DNA of 64,000 bases from Pseudomonas tensinigenes (lineage in GTDB: Bacteria; Pseudomonadota; Gammaproteobacteria; Pseudomonadales; Pseudomonadaceae). The stretch is from assembly GCF_014268445.2 (NCBI RefSeq), contig NZ_CP077089.1, forward strand, positions 2,535,501 through 2,599,500, read 5' to 3'. Below the pieces are notes generated by a model, which saw only the letters and a program-made list of their open reading frames with translations, searched no databases and was not told the DNA's origin. The first letter of the stretch is position 1, and every line of letters begins with the position of its first letter. This document shows positions 16,747 to 24,681 of this stretch, in pieces. The translations under genes were made by a program, and so were the position numbers.

Positions 16747-18564
16747 ATGCCTTATCGATATGTTGTTCCGACGCCGCGCAAACAGCCTTTGGCCTTGTGG
16801 CTGGCAGCCACGTTGACGCTGGTTTGCAGTGTGCCGTCGTGGGCGCTGGAGGCGCCGGCAAAATTGCAGGTGCCGACCCTGGCCTACGATGATCAGCAGA
16901 TCATCCTGGTCTGGGAGAAGCCCGCCGATCACGCCGATATCAGCGACTACCGGGTCTACGCCAACGGTGTGTTGCTGGGCGGCAGCAACGCCAACAATGA
17001 CCGCGTCTCGCCGGCCAAACCTTACATTGACCGCTTCTACGAACAGGATGTTGCCGGTTTTCACCATCGCATCGGCATTCACAGTTACACCGCGCAAGGC
17101 TTGAGACCGGATACGGCCTATCGGTTCACCGTGCGTTCGGTGGGCACCGATGGCAAGGAGTCGGCAGACAGCCAGGCCGTTGTGCAACGGACGAGCAAGG
17201 TTGCCGCCGTGTTCGATGTCAGGAAGTACGGCGCCAAGGGTGATGGCAAAAGTCTCGATACCCTGGCGATCCAGAACGCCATCGACGCCTGCACCCCCGG
17301 CTGCAAAGTGTTGTTGCCCAGGGGCACCTACAAAAGCGGGGCGCTCTACCTGAAGAGCAACATCACCGTGGAAATCGCCGAGGGTGCAACGCTGTTGGGT
17401 TCCGAGCGGGCTGAAGACTATCCGCTGGCCGGCTACATCCAGTATCCGTATTCGAGCACCGTGCGCCCGGCGTCGCTGATCAACGCCTTGCCGCGTGATC
17501 CGCGTCAGCATCAGTCCTTCGAAAACATCCGAATCGTCGGCAAAGGCACGATTGACGGCAACGGCTGGAAGCGCCGCGCCGATGTCGTCGACGAGCGCGG
17601 TCAGCCATTGCCGTTCTACCTGCCCAGCGACAACACCCGCTACCAGCAGGACGGCATTCTGGCCAAGGCGCAAGTCGAGCAAGCGGTCGCGCGCGGCATG
17701 AACGTCAAGGATGCCTACGGGCAGATGCGCTCGTCGCTGATCACCCTGCGCAACGTAAAAAATGTGTTCTACGGCGGCTTCACCGTGGTGAATCCGGCCT
17801 TCCACGGAATCATGAACCTGGAAACCGAAAACGTAGTGCTGGCCAACACCACGCATAAAACCTACGACGCCAATAACGGCGATGGCATCGAATTCGCCAA
17901 CAGCAAGGGCGCGATGGTCTTCAACAACTTCTTTGATACCGGCGATGACTGCGTCAATTTTGCTGCGGGTACCGGCGCGGAGGCCGTGCAGCAAAAGCCG
18001 CAGGAAGATGCCTGGATCTTCAATAACTACTTTCGCAAGGGTCACGGTATGGTGGTTGCCGGCAGCCATACCGGCGCGTGGATTCAAAACATTCTGGCCG
18101 AAGACAACGTTTCCGATGGCACCGATGCCGGCCTGCGCATGAAGAGCACCAACTTCATGGGCGGCGGCGCGCGTAACGTCATTTTCCGCGACTCGGCGAT
18201 CCGCAATACGCTCAAGCAGGCGTTCATTTTCACCCTCGACTACAACGATCCGAACGCCAAGCTGGATTACCAGCGCTCAACCATTCCCGGGCAGTTCCGC
18301 GATATCCGCGTCGCCGACGTGAGCGTCGAAAATGCTCAAGGCAAGGCAATCGAGGTCAAGGGCGATAGCCAGCACAATGCCTGGCATCAAGGGTTGGTAT
18401 TCGAGCGCGTGCGCTTCAGTGGTCCGGCCAAAGCGCAGATCGACGGGTTGAAGGATTCGCTGTTCGACCATGTGTCGTTCAGCGGGCACGGCGCTGCCAA
18501 TCCGTGGCAAATCACCGGGAGTGTCGGGCTGACGTTCAAGGATGTGCAGCCACCACCTCCGTAG
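16747..18564 (+). CDS. pehX: Exo-poly-alpha-galacturonosidase, GH28, with N-terminal fibronectin III domain
   Basis: The 605-residue precursor has a signal peptide (ending SWA), a fibronectin type III-like domain at about residues 38-145, then the GH28 right-handed beta-helix. GH28 catalytic elements are present: NGDGIEF (Asp379), TGDDCVNF (Asp400, Asp401), GHGMVVAGSHTG (His433) and RMKST (Arg464). Domain order and length match Dickeya PehX, which releases digalacturonate from chain ends. The start at 16747 has AAGGAG six bases upstream; earlier in-frame codons run through the CHMI-like gene. It closes the pectin operon. Confidence 0.9.
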   Translation: MPYRYVVPTPRKQPLALWLAATLTLVCSVPSWALEAPAKLQVPTLAYDDQQIILVWEKPADHADISDYRVYANGVLLGGSNANNDRVSPAKPYIDRFYEQDVAGFHHRIGIHSYTAQGLRPDTAYRFTVRSVGTDGKESADSQAVVQRTSKVAAVFDVRKYGAKGDGKSLDTLAIQNAIDACTPGCKVLLPRGTYKSGALYLKSNITVEIAEGATLLGSERAEDYPLAGYIQYPYSSTVRPASLINALPRDPRQHQSFENIRIVGKGTIDGNGWKRRADVVDERGQPLPFYLPSDNTRYQQDGILAKAQVEQAVARGMNVKDAYGQMRSSLITLRNVKNVFYGGFTVVNPAFHGIMNLETENVVLANTTHKTYDANNGDGIEFANSKGAMVFNNFFDTGDDCVNFAAGTGAEAVQQKPQEDAWIFNNYFRKGHGMVVAGSHTGAWIQNILAEDNVSDGTDAGLRMKSTNFMGGGARNVIFRDSAIRNTLKQAFIFTLDYNDPNAKLDYQRSTIPGQFRDIRVADVSVENAQGKAIEVKGDSQHNAWHQGLVFERVRFSGPAKAQIDGLKDSLFDHVSFSGHGAANPWQITGSVGLTFKDVQPPPP

Positions 18565-18572
18565 AACCCTGA

Positions 18573-18851
18573 TCAAGGTTTCGGCGCTTTACCGAGGTCT
18601 TCCGAGTCGCTTGAAGTGGCTGCATCTTTCGCTGTTTCATGCGACTCGGCGCCGGAGTTTGAACCCGACGCCTCTTCACCTTTCTTGTCGGCCTTGTCTG
18701 CGTTGGATTGCGCTTTGCCGGCCTGATTCACGCCGGGAAGCGCGGTCGGTGGCGCGGCAGACTCGTCAGCGGTCTGCCCGACTGCCGAGGCGAAAAGCGG
18801 GCAGGCCGCGAGAAGGCCAGTCAGGGTGATCGCTGCAATTTTTCTGTTCAT
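18573..18851 (-). CDS. Small exported protein of unknown function
   Basis: The 92-residue product has a clear signal peptide (MNRKIAAITLTGLLAACPLFASAVG) and a hydrophilic, Ala/Ser/Glu/Lys-rich tail of low complexity. The signal is followed by no lipobox that I trust, so it is probably periplasmic. It ends just past pehX, converging with it, and lies downstream of rtcR on the same strand. I do not recognise a family. Confidence 0.6.
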   Translation of the reverse strand: MNRKIAAITLTGLLAACPLFASAVGQTADESAAPPTALPGVNQAGKAQSNADKADKKGEEASGSNSGAESHETAKDAATSSDSEDLGKAPKP

Positions 18852-18950
18852 GATGAGCGTCTTCCGGTCGAAGCGGATGGTGATCATTGGAAGTGCCCTG
18901 CGAGCAAAGGTGCCCGCTGCTGGACGGGCGGTCAGTCGCTGACGTTCTCA

Positions 18951-20555
18951 TCACGTGAGGTCGACGATCTGGCTCCACTCAAGCCCGAACCGGCCGAGGT
19001 ATTTCCTCAGTCGATCGGCATCGTTGGCTTGTGCCTTGGCCTGGCGCGATATTCCGAACAGGCGGCGGCCGGCATCGGACAAGCTGTCCGCCTGCCGGCA
19101 CACCTCGATCACTGCCTTCAATTGCAAGCGGTCGAACAGATCCATGCTTTCGGCGTCCCCCGGCAACTCTCCTGAAATCGCCTGCGGTTGCGCCAAGCCC
19201 CAGGCATAACGCAGCCGGTCGATCTCCTCCTGCACCTGCGCCTCATCAATCCGTCCGCTGTCGGCGAGGGTCGCCATGCGCGTAATCGACGCCGACAATT
19301 CGCGGAAGTTGCCCAACCACGCCGCCTCGCGAGCGCTGGCGAACGCCAGATAACTGCGCCGGGCTTCCAGATTGAAGCGCACCAGTTGCCCGTGTTCGCG
19401 GGCGTGGCGTTCCAGCTCGAAATCAATGTTCGGTTCGATGTCCTCGCGGCGGCCGGCGAGGCCGGGCAGGTCGAACGTCCACAGGTTGATGCGTGCGTAC
19501 AAATCTTCGCGGAACAAGCCATCAGCGACCCGGCTGCGCAGGTCGCGGTGGGTGCCGGCGATGATCAGGAAATCACTTTCGACCTCCTTGTCCGAGCCGA
19601 GCGGAAAGAAGCGTTTTTCTTCAATCGCCTTGAGCAGCATCGCCTGTTCGTCTGCGCCCAGCTCGCCGATCTCATCGAGAAACAGCATGCCGCCATTGGC
19701 AGCGCGCAACAGGCCGTCACGGGCGTTCTGTGCACCGGTGAAGGCACCTTTGACATGGCCGAACAGCGCCGACATCGCGCCATCGCCACGCAAGGTGGCG
19801 CAGTTGACCTCGACAAAACGCCCCTGCATCTGGTGGCGACTGCGTTTGAGTTCGTAGATGCGTCGGGCGAGGAACGATTTGCCGGCGCCGGTCGGGCCGA
19901 TCAGCAGCATCGGCGCCTTCGAGCGCACGGCCACGCGCTCGATCTGTTCGATCGAGCGGTTGAACGCGGCGTTGCGTGTGGCGATGCCGGACTTCAAGAA
20001 CTCTAGGCCTTCGAGGCGCTTGTTGGCGAAGCGCGAGGCGATGCGATCGTAGCGCGACAGGTCGAGATCGATCAGGGCATGCGTGCCGATGGCGTGATCG
20101 CTTTCGCTGTTGCGCTTGGCCGGAGAGGTCTGGATCAGCCGCGCCGGCAGATAGCGTGCCTCGGTCAGCAGGAACCAGCAAATCTGCGCGACGTGGGTGC
20201 CGGTGGTGATATGGACGAGGTAGTCCTCGCGCTCGGTGTCGAAATCGTAGGCGGTGGTGAAGTCGTGCAACGCACCGTAGACCTCTTCGAAATCCCATGG
20301 GTTGCGCAGTGCCATCGGGTGCAAGCGCACCTCGGTCTCTGGCGAAACCTGCTGGATGTCGGCGCGCACCCGCTCGGCGAGGCTGACGTCGCGGGCGTCG
20401 ATGCCGTGAATCAGCTCGAGCCGGTTGATCAGCACGTCCTGCTGTTGGCAAAGGCCAACGCTGGGACGCCAATGGCTCCAGCGGTTGGCGCCTTTGCCGA
20501 CGCGATCAAGGGTGGCGCCGATAAAGCCGATGGCGACGGTTTGCTTGTTTGGCAT
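18951..20555 (-). CDS. rtcR: Sigma-54-dependent activator RtcR of the RNA repair operon
   Basis: The 534-residue protein has the RtcR-type N-terminal CARF sensor domain (residues 1-185), a AAA+ domain with Walker A GPTGAGKS from residue 220 and the sigma-54 contact loop GAFTGA at 270-275, and a C-terminal DNA-binding region. The N-terminal domain holds the ATPase back until it senses a ligand from RNA damage; tRNA ends or cyclic phosphates are the proposed signals. It is divergent from rsr, with a sigma-54 promoter and TATC/GATA repeats between. Confidence 0.94.
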   Translation of the reverse strand: MPNKQTVAIGFIGATLDRVGKGANRWSHWRPSVGLCQQQDVLINRLELIHGIDARDVSLAERVRADIQQVSPETEVRLHPMALRNPWDFEEVYGALHDFTTAYDFDTEREDYLVHITTGTHVAQICWFLLTEARYLPARLIQTSPAKRNSESDHAIGTHALIDLDLSRYDRIASRFANKRLEGLEFLKSGIATRNAAFNRSIEQIERVAVRSKAPMLLIGPTGAGKSFLARRIYELKRSRHQMQGRFVEVNCATLRGDGAMSALFGHVKGAFTGAQNARDGLLRAANGGMLFLDEIGELGADEQAMLLKAIEEKRFFPLGSDKEVESDFLIIAGTHRDLRSRVADGLFREDLYARINLWTFDLPGLAGRREDIEPNIDFELERHAREHGQLVRFNLEARRSYLAFASAREAAWLGNFRELSASITRMATLADSGRIDEAQVQEEIDRLRYAWGLAQPQAISGELPGDAESMDLFDRLQLKAVIEVCRQADSLSDAGRRLFGISRQAKAQANDADRLRKYLGRFGLEWSQIVDLT

Positions 20556-20558
20556 GTT

Positions 20559-20592
20559 TATCTCAAAAGATAAAAAACGATATCCAATGATA
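20559..20592. promoter_or_regulatory. Candidate upstream activator sites for RtcR
   Basis: Two short palindromes, TATC-N6-GATA at 20559-20572 and TATC-N4-GATA at 20581-20592, lie about 110-145 bases upstream of the sigma-54 promoter of rsr. Position and spacing fit enhancer sites; the first overlaps the rtcR leader. Confidence 0.5.
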
Positions 20593-20701
20593 AATATTCG
20601 GTGAGGGTCTTGTCGTCAATTCATTCGATGAAAAATAGATGATTAAATAAAATCTTTATAAATCAATAAGATATAAATATTTTTCGAAGAAAATCAAAAG
20701 C

Positions 20702-20717
20702 TGGCACAGCCGCTGCA
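20702..20717 (+). promoter_or_regulatory. Sigma-54 promoter of the rsr-rtcBA operon
   Basis: TGGCACAGCCGCTGCA has GG and GC at the -24/-12 spacing and matches TGGCACG-N4-TTGCW except at two positions. It lies 43 bases before the rsr start. Confidence 0.8.
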
Positions 20718-20759
20718 GTACCTATCGCAACGAACAGGACAACACAGCGAGACGCCAAG

Positions 20760-22307
20760 ATGGCCAACTCAACTCTCTTCAACACGCAATCGAATCACTT
20801 GCCGGCCTGCGACACCTTGAATGCTTCCAGTGCCAGCGCTTATGCCTACAGCCCGAAGCACCAACTGGCGCAATTGGCAGTCACCGGTTGCCTGAATCAG
20901 ACCTTTTACGCCTCCGCAGAAAGTCAGCTGGATCAAGTGCTGAAGCTGGTGGCCGAACTGGACAGTCGCTTCGTGGCGAAAGCCGCGATCTACGCTCGCA
21001 AGAAAGGTCACATGAAAGACATGCCGGCATTGTTGCTGGCGGCATTGACCGCGCAGCGTTCAAGTCTGGTGCCAGAGGTTTTCGAGCAAGTCATCGACAG
21101 CGGCAAGATGCTGCGCAATTTTGTACAGATCCTCCGTAGTGGTGCCACTGGGCGTAAATCCCTTGGCTCGCAACCCAAGCGTCTGGTGCAGAACTGGCTG
21201 AACAGCGCGACCGAGCGGCAACTGCTGCAAGCGTCAATCGGCAATCAACCGTCGTTGGCGGACGTGGTGAAGATGGTTCACCCGAAACCTGCCGAAGCAT
21301 GGCGCGAAGCGTTTTTCGCCTGGTTGATCGGTAAGCCGGTGGAGGCAAAGGCCTTGCCGGAGTTGACCCGCGATTTGCTGGCGTTTCGCAGCGGCGCGAG
21401 TGATGAAGTGCCGGCGGTGCCGTTTCAGTTGCTCGGCAACGAAACACTGAGCAAGGAGCAATGGGCCAATCAAGCCCGCAACATGGGCTGGCAGGGACTG
21501 CGCATCAACCTCAACAGCCTGGCGCGCCACGGTGCGTTTGAAGTACCGGGTTGCATCGAATATGTTGCGGCGCGGTTGGCTGATCCACAGGAAGTGGCGA
21601 AGGCGCGGGTGTATCCGTACCAGTTGTTGGCGGCTTATCGGATGATGGGCGAAAACACCCCGGCAGCGATCCGCGACGCCTTGCAGGAGGCGCTGGAGTT
21701 GTCGCTGGCCAACGTGCCCACGCTTGAGGGCGCGGTGGTGGTTTGCCCGGATGTGTCGGGTTCGATGGGCAGCCCGGTGACCGGTTATCGCCCTGGTGCG
21801 ACCTCGCAGGTGCGCTGCATCGACGTGGCGGCGCTGGTCGCCGCAGCGGTATTGCGCAAACAGCCGGCTGCGCGGGTGATGCCGTTCGAGGTCAACGTGG
21901 TGGATATCCAGCTCAACCCGCGTGACAGTGTGATCAGCAACGCCGAGAAGCTCGCCGGGATTTTTGGCGGCGGCACCAACTGCTCGGCACCGCTGAAGAG
22001 ATTGGCGAACAGCAAGGCCAAGGTCGATACGTTGATCATGGTCTCGGACAACGAATCGTGGATCGATGCGCAGCGTCGCGGCGCCAGCGAGACGATGCGC
22101 CAATGGGAGCGGATCAAGAAGCTCAATCCACAGGCACGGCTGGTGTGCATCGACATCCAGCCAGGCCATGCAACACAGGCGGCGGATCGTGATGACATCT
22201 TGAATGTCGGCGGTTTCAGCGATGCGGTGTTCGACGTGATCGAGCAGTTCACCAGCGGCCAATACAGTGCGCAGCACTGGGTCGAGGCGATCGAAAGCGC
22301 GTCATGA
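20760..22307 (+). CDS. rsr: Ro60/TROVE-domain RNA-binding protein Rsr
   Basis: The 515-residue protein has a HEAT-repeat TROVE ring (about residues 20-340) and a C-terminal von Willebrand A domain with an intact metal-site motif DVSGSMG. Rsr binds Y RNAs on the outside of its ring and single-stranded ends of damaged RNA in its hole, and in some bacteria tethers to PNPase for RNA decay. The ATG at 20760 follows an AGCGAGACG leader. Three Y-RNA-like structures come directly after its stop, as in Salmonella rsr-yrlBA-rtcBA. Confidence 0.93.
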   Translation: MANSTLFNTQSNHLPACDTLNASSASAYAYSPKHQLAQLAVTGCLNQTFYASAESQLDQVLKLVAELDSRFVAKAAIYARKKGHMKDMPALLLAALTAQRSSLVPEVFEQVIDSGKMLRNFVQILRSGATGRKSLGSQPKRLVQNWLNSATERQLLQASIGNQPSLADVVKMVHPKPAEAWREAFFAWLIGKPVEAKALPELTRDLLAFRSGASDEVPAVPFQLLGNETLSKEQWANQARNMGWQGLRINLNSLARHGAFEVPGCIEYVAARLADPQEVAKARVYPYQLLAAYRMMGENTPAAIRDALQEALELSLANVPTLEGAVVVCPDVSGSMGSPVTGYRPGATSQVRCIDVAALVAAAVLRKQPAARVMPFEVNVVDIQLNPRDSVISNAEKLAGIFGGGTNCSAPLKRLANSKAKVDTLIMVSDNESWIDAQRRGASETMRQWERIKKLNPQARLVCIDIQPGHATQAADRDDILNVGGFSDAVFDVIEQFTSGQYSAQHWVEAIESAS

Positions 22308-22321
22308 ATTGATTGATCACC

Positions 22322-22379
22322 GGCGCTGAATGCCGATGGGACTACATCCAAGACGTCTCATCAAGCCCTTGTCAGCGCC
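22322..22379 (+). ncRNA. Y-RNA-like ncRNA 1 (minimal form)
   Basis: The ends form an 8-base-pair outer stem, GGCGCTGA (22322-22329) with TCAGCGCC (22372-22379). An asymmetric internal loop (ATGCC against AAGCCCTTG) leads to an inner stem GATGGGAC (22335-22342) with GTCTCATC (22355-22362, one G-U pair). The apical loop begins TACATC. The same two-part stem, with the box GAATGC in the loop and TACATC at the inner stem top, recurs in the next two elements. This is the architecture of the Ro-binding stem of Y RNAs. It has no tRNA-like part. Confidence 0.75.
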
Positions 22380-22385
22380 AGTGAC

Positions 22386-22471
22386 GGCACGAATGCCTGA
22401 TGGCTGTACATCTTAGGCCGGTTAAGTCCGGAGCGCGGCAACGCGCAACAGTCATCAACTTTTGTCGTGCC
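22386..22471 (+). ncRNA. Y-RNA-like ncRNA 2 (intermediate form)
   Basis: Outer stem GGCACGA (22386-22392) with TCGTGCC (22465-22471); internal loop ATGCC against ACTTTTG; inner stem TGATGGCTGT (22398-22407) with ACAGTCATCA (22448-22457, one G-U). Inside are two hairpins: CCGG-TTAAGT-CCGG (22418-22431), like a T-arm in position, and GCGCG-GCAA-CGCGC (22433-22446). It carries GAATGC and TACATC at the same places as its neighbours. A run of T follows at 22475-22480 and could allow partial termination. Confidence 0.8.
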
Positions 22472-22490
22472 ACCTTTTTTGCAGTTATTG

Positions 22491-22593
22491 GCAGCGAATG
22501 CGACAGGCACTACATCGGAACGCGGGTTCGACTCCCGCCCCGGCAACGGGGGCTCAACTGGCAGAGCCACAGTGCCTGTGTTTTTGTCGCTGC
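22491..22593 (+). ncRNA. Y-RNA-like ncRNA 3 with full tRNA-like module (YrlA type)
   Basis: Outer stem GCAGCGA (22491-22497) with TCGCTGC (22587-22593); internal loop ATGCG against GTTTTTG; inner stem ACAGGCACT (22503-22511) with AGTGCCTGT (22571-22579). The head holds a perfect T-arm mimic GCGGG-TTCGACT-CCCGC (22522-22538), a CCCG-GCAA-CGGG hairpin (22539-22550) and a D-arm mimic GGCTC-AACTGGCA-GAGCC (22551-22568) with the GG of a D-loop. The arms occur in the order T, closed acceptor-like hairpin, D: a circularly permuted tRNA whose anticodon stem is replaced by the Y stem. This agrees with what is known of enteric YrlA. It ends about 50 bases before rtcB. Confidence 0.85.
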
Positions 22594-22643
22594 GACTTAC
22601 AGAACAACGCCGAATCATCGGCCAATGAATAAAGAATGAAGAC

Positions 22644-23870
22644 ATGAAAGAACACACTTACCAACTGCTCGAAGTCGCCAACGGCAAACCGATCAAACTC
22701 TGGACCGAAGGCGTCCCGGTGGAAAACGAGGCCCGCGAGCAGTTGATGAACACCGCGAAAATGCCGTTCATCTTCAAACATCTGGCGGTCATGCCGGACG
22801 TGCACCTGGGCAAGGGCTCGACCATCGGCAGCGTGATCCCGACCGTCGGCGCGATCATTCCGGCAGCGGTTGGCGTCGACATCGGCTGCGGCATGATCGC
22901 CGCGCGCACGTCGCTGACCGCCGCTGATTTGCCGGACAACCTGCTCGGTCTGCGCAGCGCCATCGAGCAAGCCGTGCCGCATGGCCGCAGTTCAAACCGT
23001 TCGCGACGCGACAAGGGCGCCTGGGATGAAGTCCCGCAGCAAGCCGATCAGGCCTGGGCGGGGTTGCAGCCACGGTTCAAGTTGATCACCGACAAGTACC
23101 CGAAACTGGCCAACACCAACAACCGTGGGCACCTCGGTACGCTCGGCAGCGGCAACCACTTCATCGAAGTGTGCCTGGATGAAGCCAACCGGGTCTGGTT
23201 CATGTTGCACAGTGGCTCGCGCGGTGTCGGCAACGCCATCGGCAACCTGTTCATCCAGATGGCTCAGGCGGATATGCGTCAGCACATCGCCAACCTGCCG
23301 GATCGTGACCTGGCCTACTTCGAAGAGGGCAGCCAGCACTTTGATGATTACGTGGAAGCGGTGGGTTGGGCGCAGGACTTCGCCAAACAAAACCGTGAGC
23401 TGATGATGCGCGCAGTGATTCAGGCGACACGGCAGATTATTCGCAAGCCGTTCGAAGTGGCGCTGGAAGCGGTCAACTGCCACCACAATTACGTGCAGAA
23501 AGAGCGGCATTTTGGTGAGGACGTTTTGGTTACCCGCAAAGGCGCGGTGTCGGCGAAGAAGGGCGAGTTGGGGATTATTCCGGGCTCGATGGGCGCCAAG
23601 AGTTTCATCGTTCGCGGTCTGGGCAACGAAGAGTCGTTCAGCTCCTGCAGCCACGGCGCCGGCCGCACCATGAGCCGCACCAAGGCGAAGAACACCTTCA
23701 CCGTCGAAGATCAGATTCGCGCCACGGCCCACGTGGAGTGCCGCAAGGACGAAGCGGTGATCGACGAAATTCCGATGGCCTACAAGGACATCGACAAAGT
23801 CATGCACGCCCAGCGTGAGCTGGTGGAAGTGCTGCACACCTTGCGTCAGGTGGTGTGCGTCAAAGGATAA
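22644..23870 (+). CDS. rtcB: RNA-splicing ligase RtcB
   Basis: The 408-residue ligase joins 2',3'-cyclic phosphate (or 3'-phosphate) ends to 5'-OH ends with GTP and manganese. The guanylylated histidine lies in SSCSHGAGRTMSR at residue 337, the same number as in E. coli RtcB. Metal ligands are in VGVDIGCGM, GSGNHFIE and the later NCHHNYV. Length matches the short bacterial form encoded with rtcA. It follows the Y RNAs in the operon. Confidence 0.96.
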   Translation: MKEHTYQLLEVANGKPIKLWTEGVPVENEAREQLMNTAKMPFIFKHLAVMPDVHLGKGSTIGSVIPTVGAIIPAAVGVDIGCGMIAARTSLTAADLPDNLLGLRSAIEQAVPHGRSSNRSRRDKGAWDEVPQQADQAWAGLQPRFKLITDKYPKLANTNNRGHLGTLGSGNHFIEVCLDEANRVWFMLHSGSRGVGNAIGNLFIQMAQADMRQHIANLPDRDLAYFEEGSQHFDDYVEAVGWAQDFAKQNRELMMRAVIQATRQIIRKPFEVALEAVNCHHNYVQKERHFGEDVLVTRKGAVSAKKGELGIIPGSMGAKSFIVRGLGNEESFSSCSHGAGRTMSRTKAKNTFTVEDQIRATAHVECRKDEAVIDEIPMAYKDIDKVMHAQRELVEVLHTLRQVVCVKG

Positions 23871-23884
23871 AAGGAAAGCAGGTC

Positions 23885-24673
23885 ATGGAATTGCAAGAGC
23901 GCCATCCGCTGTGCGCCACGATGCGTGCGCGGGTACTGGAAGAGCTGGCGCGCATAGAGCGTGAACGCAATGTCACGGTGTTGTATGCCTGTGAGTCCGG
24001 CAGCCGGGCCTGGGGTTTTGCCTCGACCGACAGCGATTACGACGTGCGGTTTGTTTATGTGGAGAAGCCCGAGTGGTTCGTTCAGGTCGATGCGCCACGT
24101 GATGTGATCGAACGTCCGCTGGACGATGAGCTCGACGTCAGTGGCTGGGAACTGCGCAAGACCCTTGGGTTGTTGCGCAAGTCCAATCCGACCTTGCTCG
24201 AGTGGCTCGACTCGCCGCTGGTTTATCGCAGTGAAACCGCTCAGGTGGCACAGCTGCGCGAACTCGCTGAAGCGTTCTACAGCCCGCCAGCGGCGCGCAA
24301 TCACTATCTGTCGATGGCGAAGAAGAACTTCCGCGGTTACCTGCAAGGTGAAACCGTACGTTTCAAGAAGTACTTCTACGTGCTGCGGCCGCTGTTGGCG
24401 GTGCGCTGGATCGACCAGGGGCGAGGGCGGCCACCGATGACGTTCGCCGACCTGCTGACCACCGTCGACGACCGCGCGCTGCTCGCTGAAGTCGACGAAC
24501 TGCTGGCCCTCAAACGCAATGCTGACGAAAGCGCTTACGGGCCGCGTCGTCCGGCGCTGCACGGGTTCATCGCCGCCGAGCTTGAGCGCGAAGTGCCCAC
24601 ATTACTCAGAACTCAGGAAGACTCGCGACGTCTGGATCGGTACCTCAGGGATACCGTTGGGCGATACGCGTAA
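23885..24673 (+). CDS. RlaP-like nucleotidyltransferase of the RNA repair operon
   Basis: The 262-residue protein has a DNA polymerase beta-type nucleotidyltransferase core: the glycine-serine motif ESGSRAWGFASTDSDYDVRF supplies the GS and the paired Asp residues for metal binding, with a helical C-terminal half (YLSMAKKNFRGYLQGE, KKYFYVLRPLLAVRWI). This layout matches the RlaP group reported beside rtc genes. The ATG at 23885 is chosen, 14 bases after rtcB, with AGGAAAGCAGG upstream. Its job is likely end addition or nucleotidylation of RNA under repair, but no activity can be read directly. Confidence 0.85.
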   Translation: MELQERHPLCATMRARVLEELARIERERNVTVLYACESGSRAWGFASTDSDYDVRFVYVEKPEWFVQVDAPRDVIERPLDDELDVSGWELRKTLGLLRKSNPTLLEWLDSPLVYRSETAQVAQLRELAEAFYSPPAARNHYLSMAKKNFRGYLQGETVRFKKYFYVLRPLLAVRWIDQGRGRPPMTFADLLTTVDDRALLAEVDELLALKRNADESAYGPRRPALHGFIAAELEREVPTLLRTQEDSRRLDRYLRDTVGRYA

Positions 24674-24681
24674 GGAATGCA

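Noticed and set aside
22522..22568. Possible tRNA gene or tRNA fragment, because of perfect T- and D-arm motifs
   Set aside because: The arms are in permuted order, there is no anticodon stem or free acceptor end, and the enclosing two-part stem fits a Y RNA.
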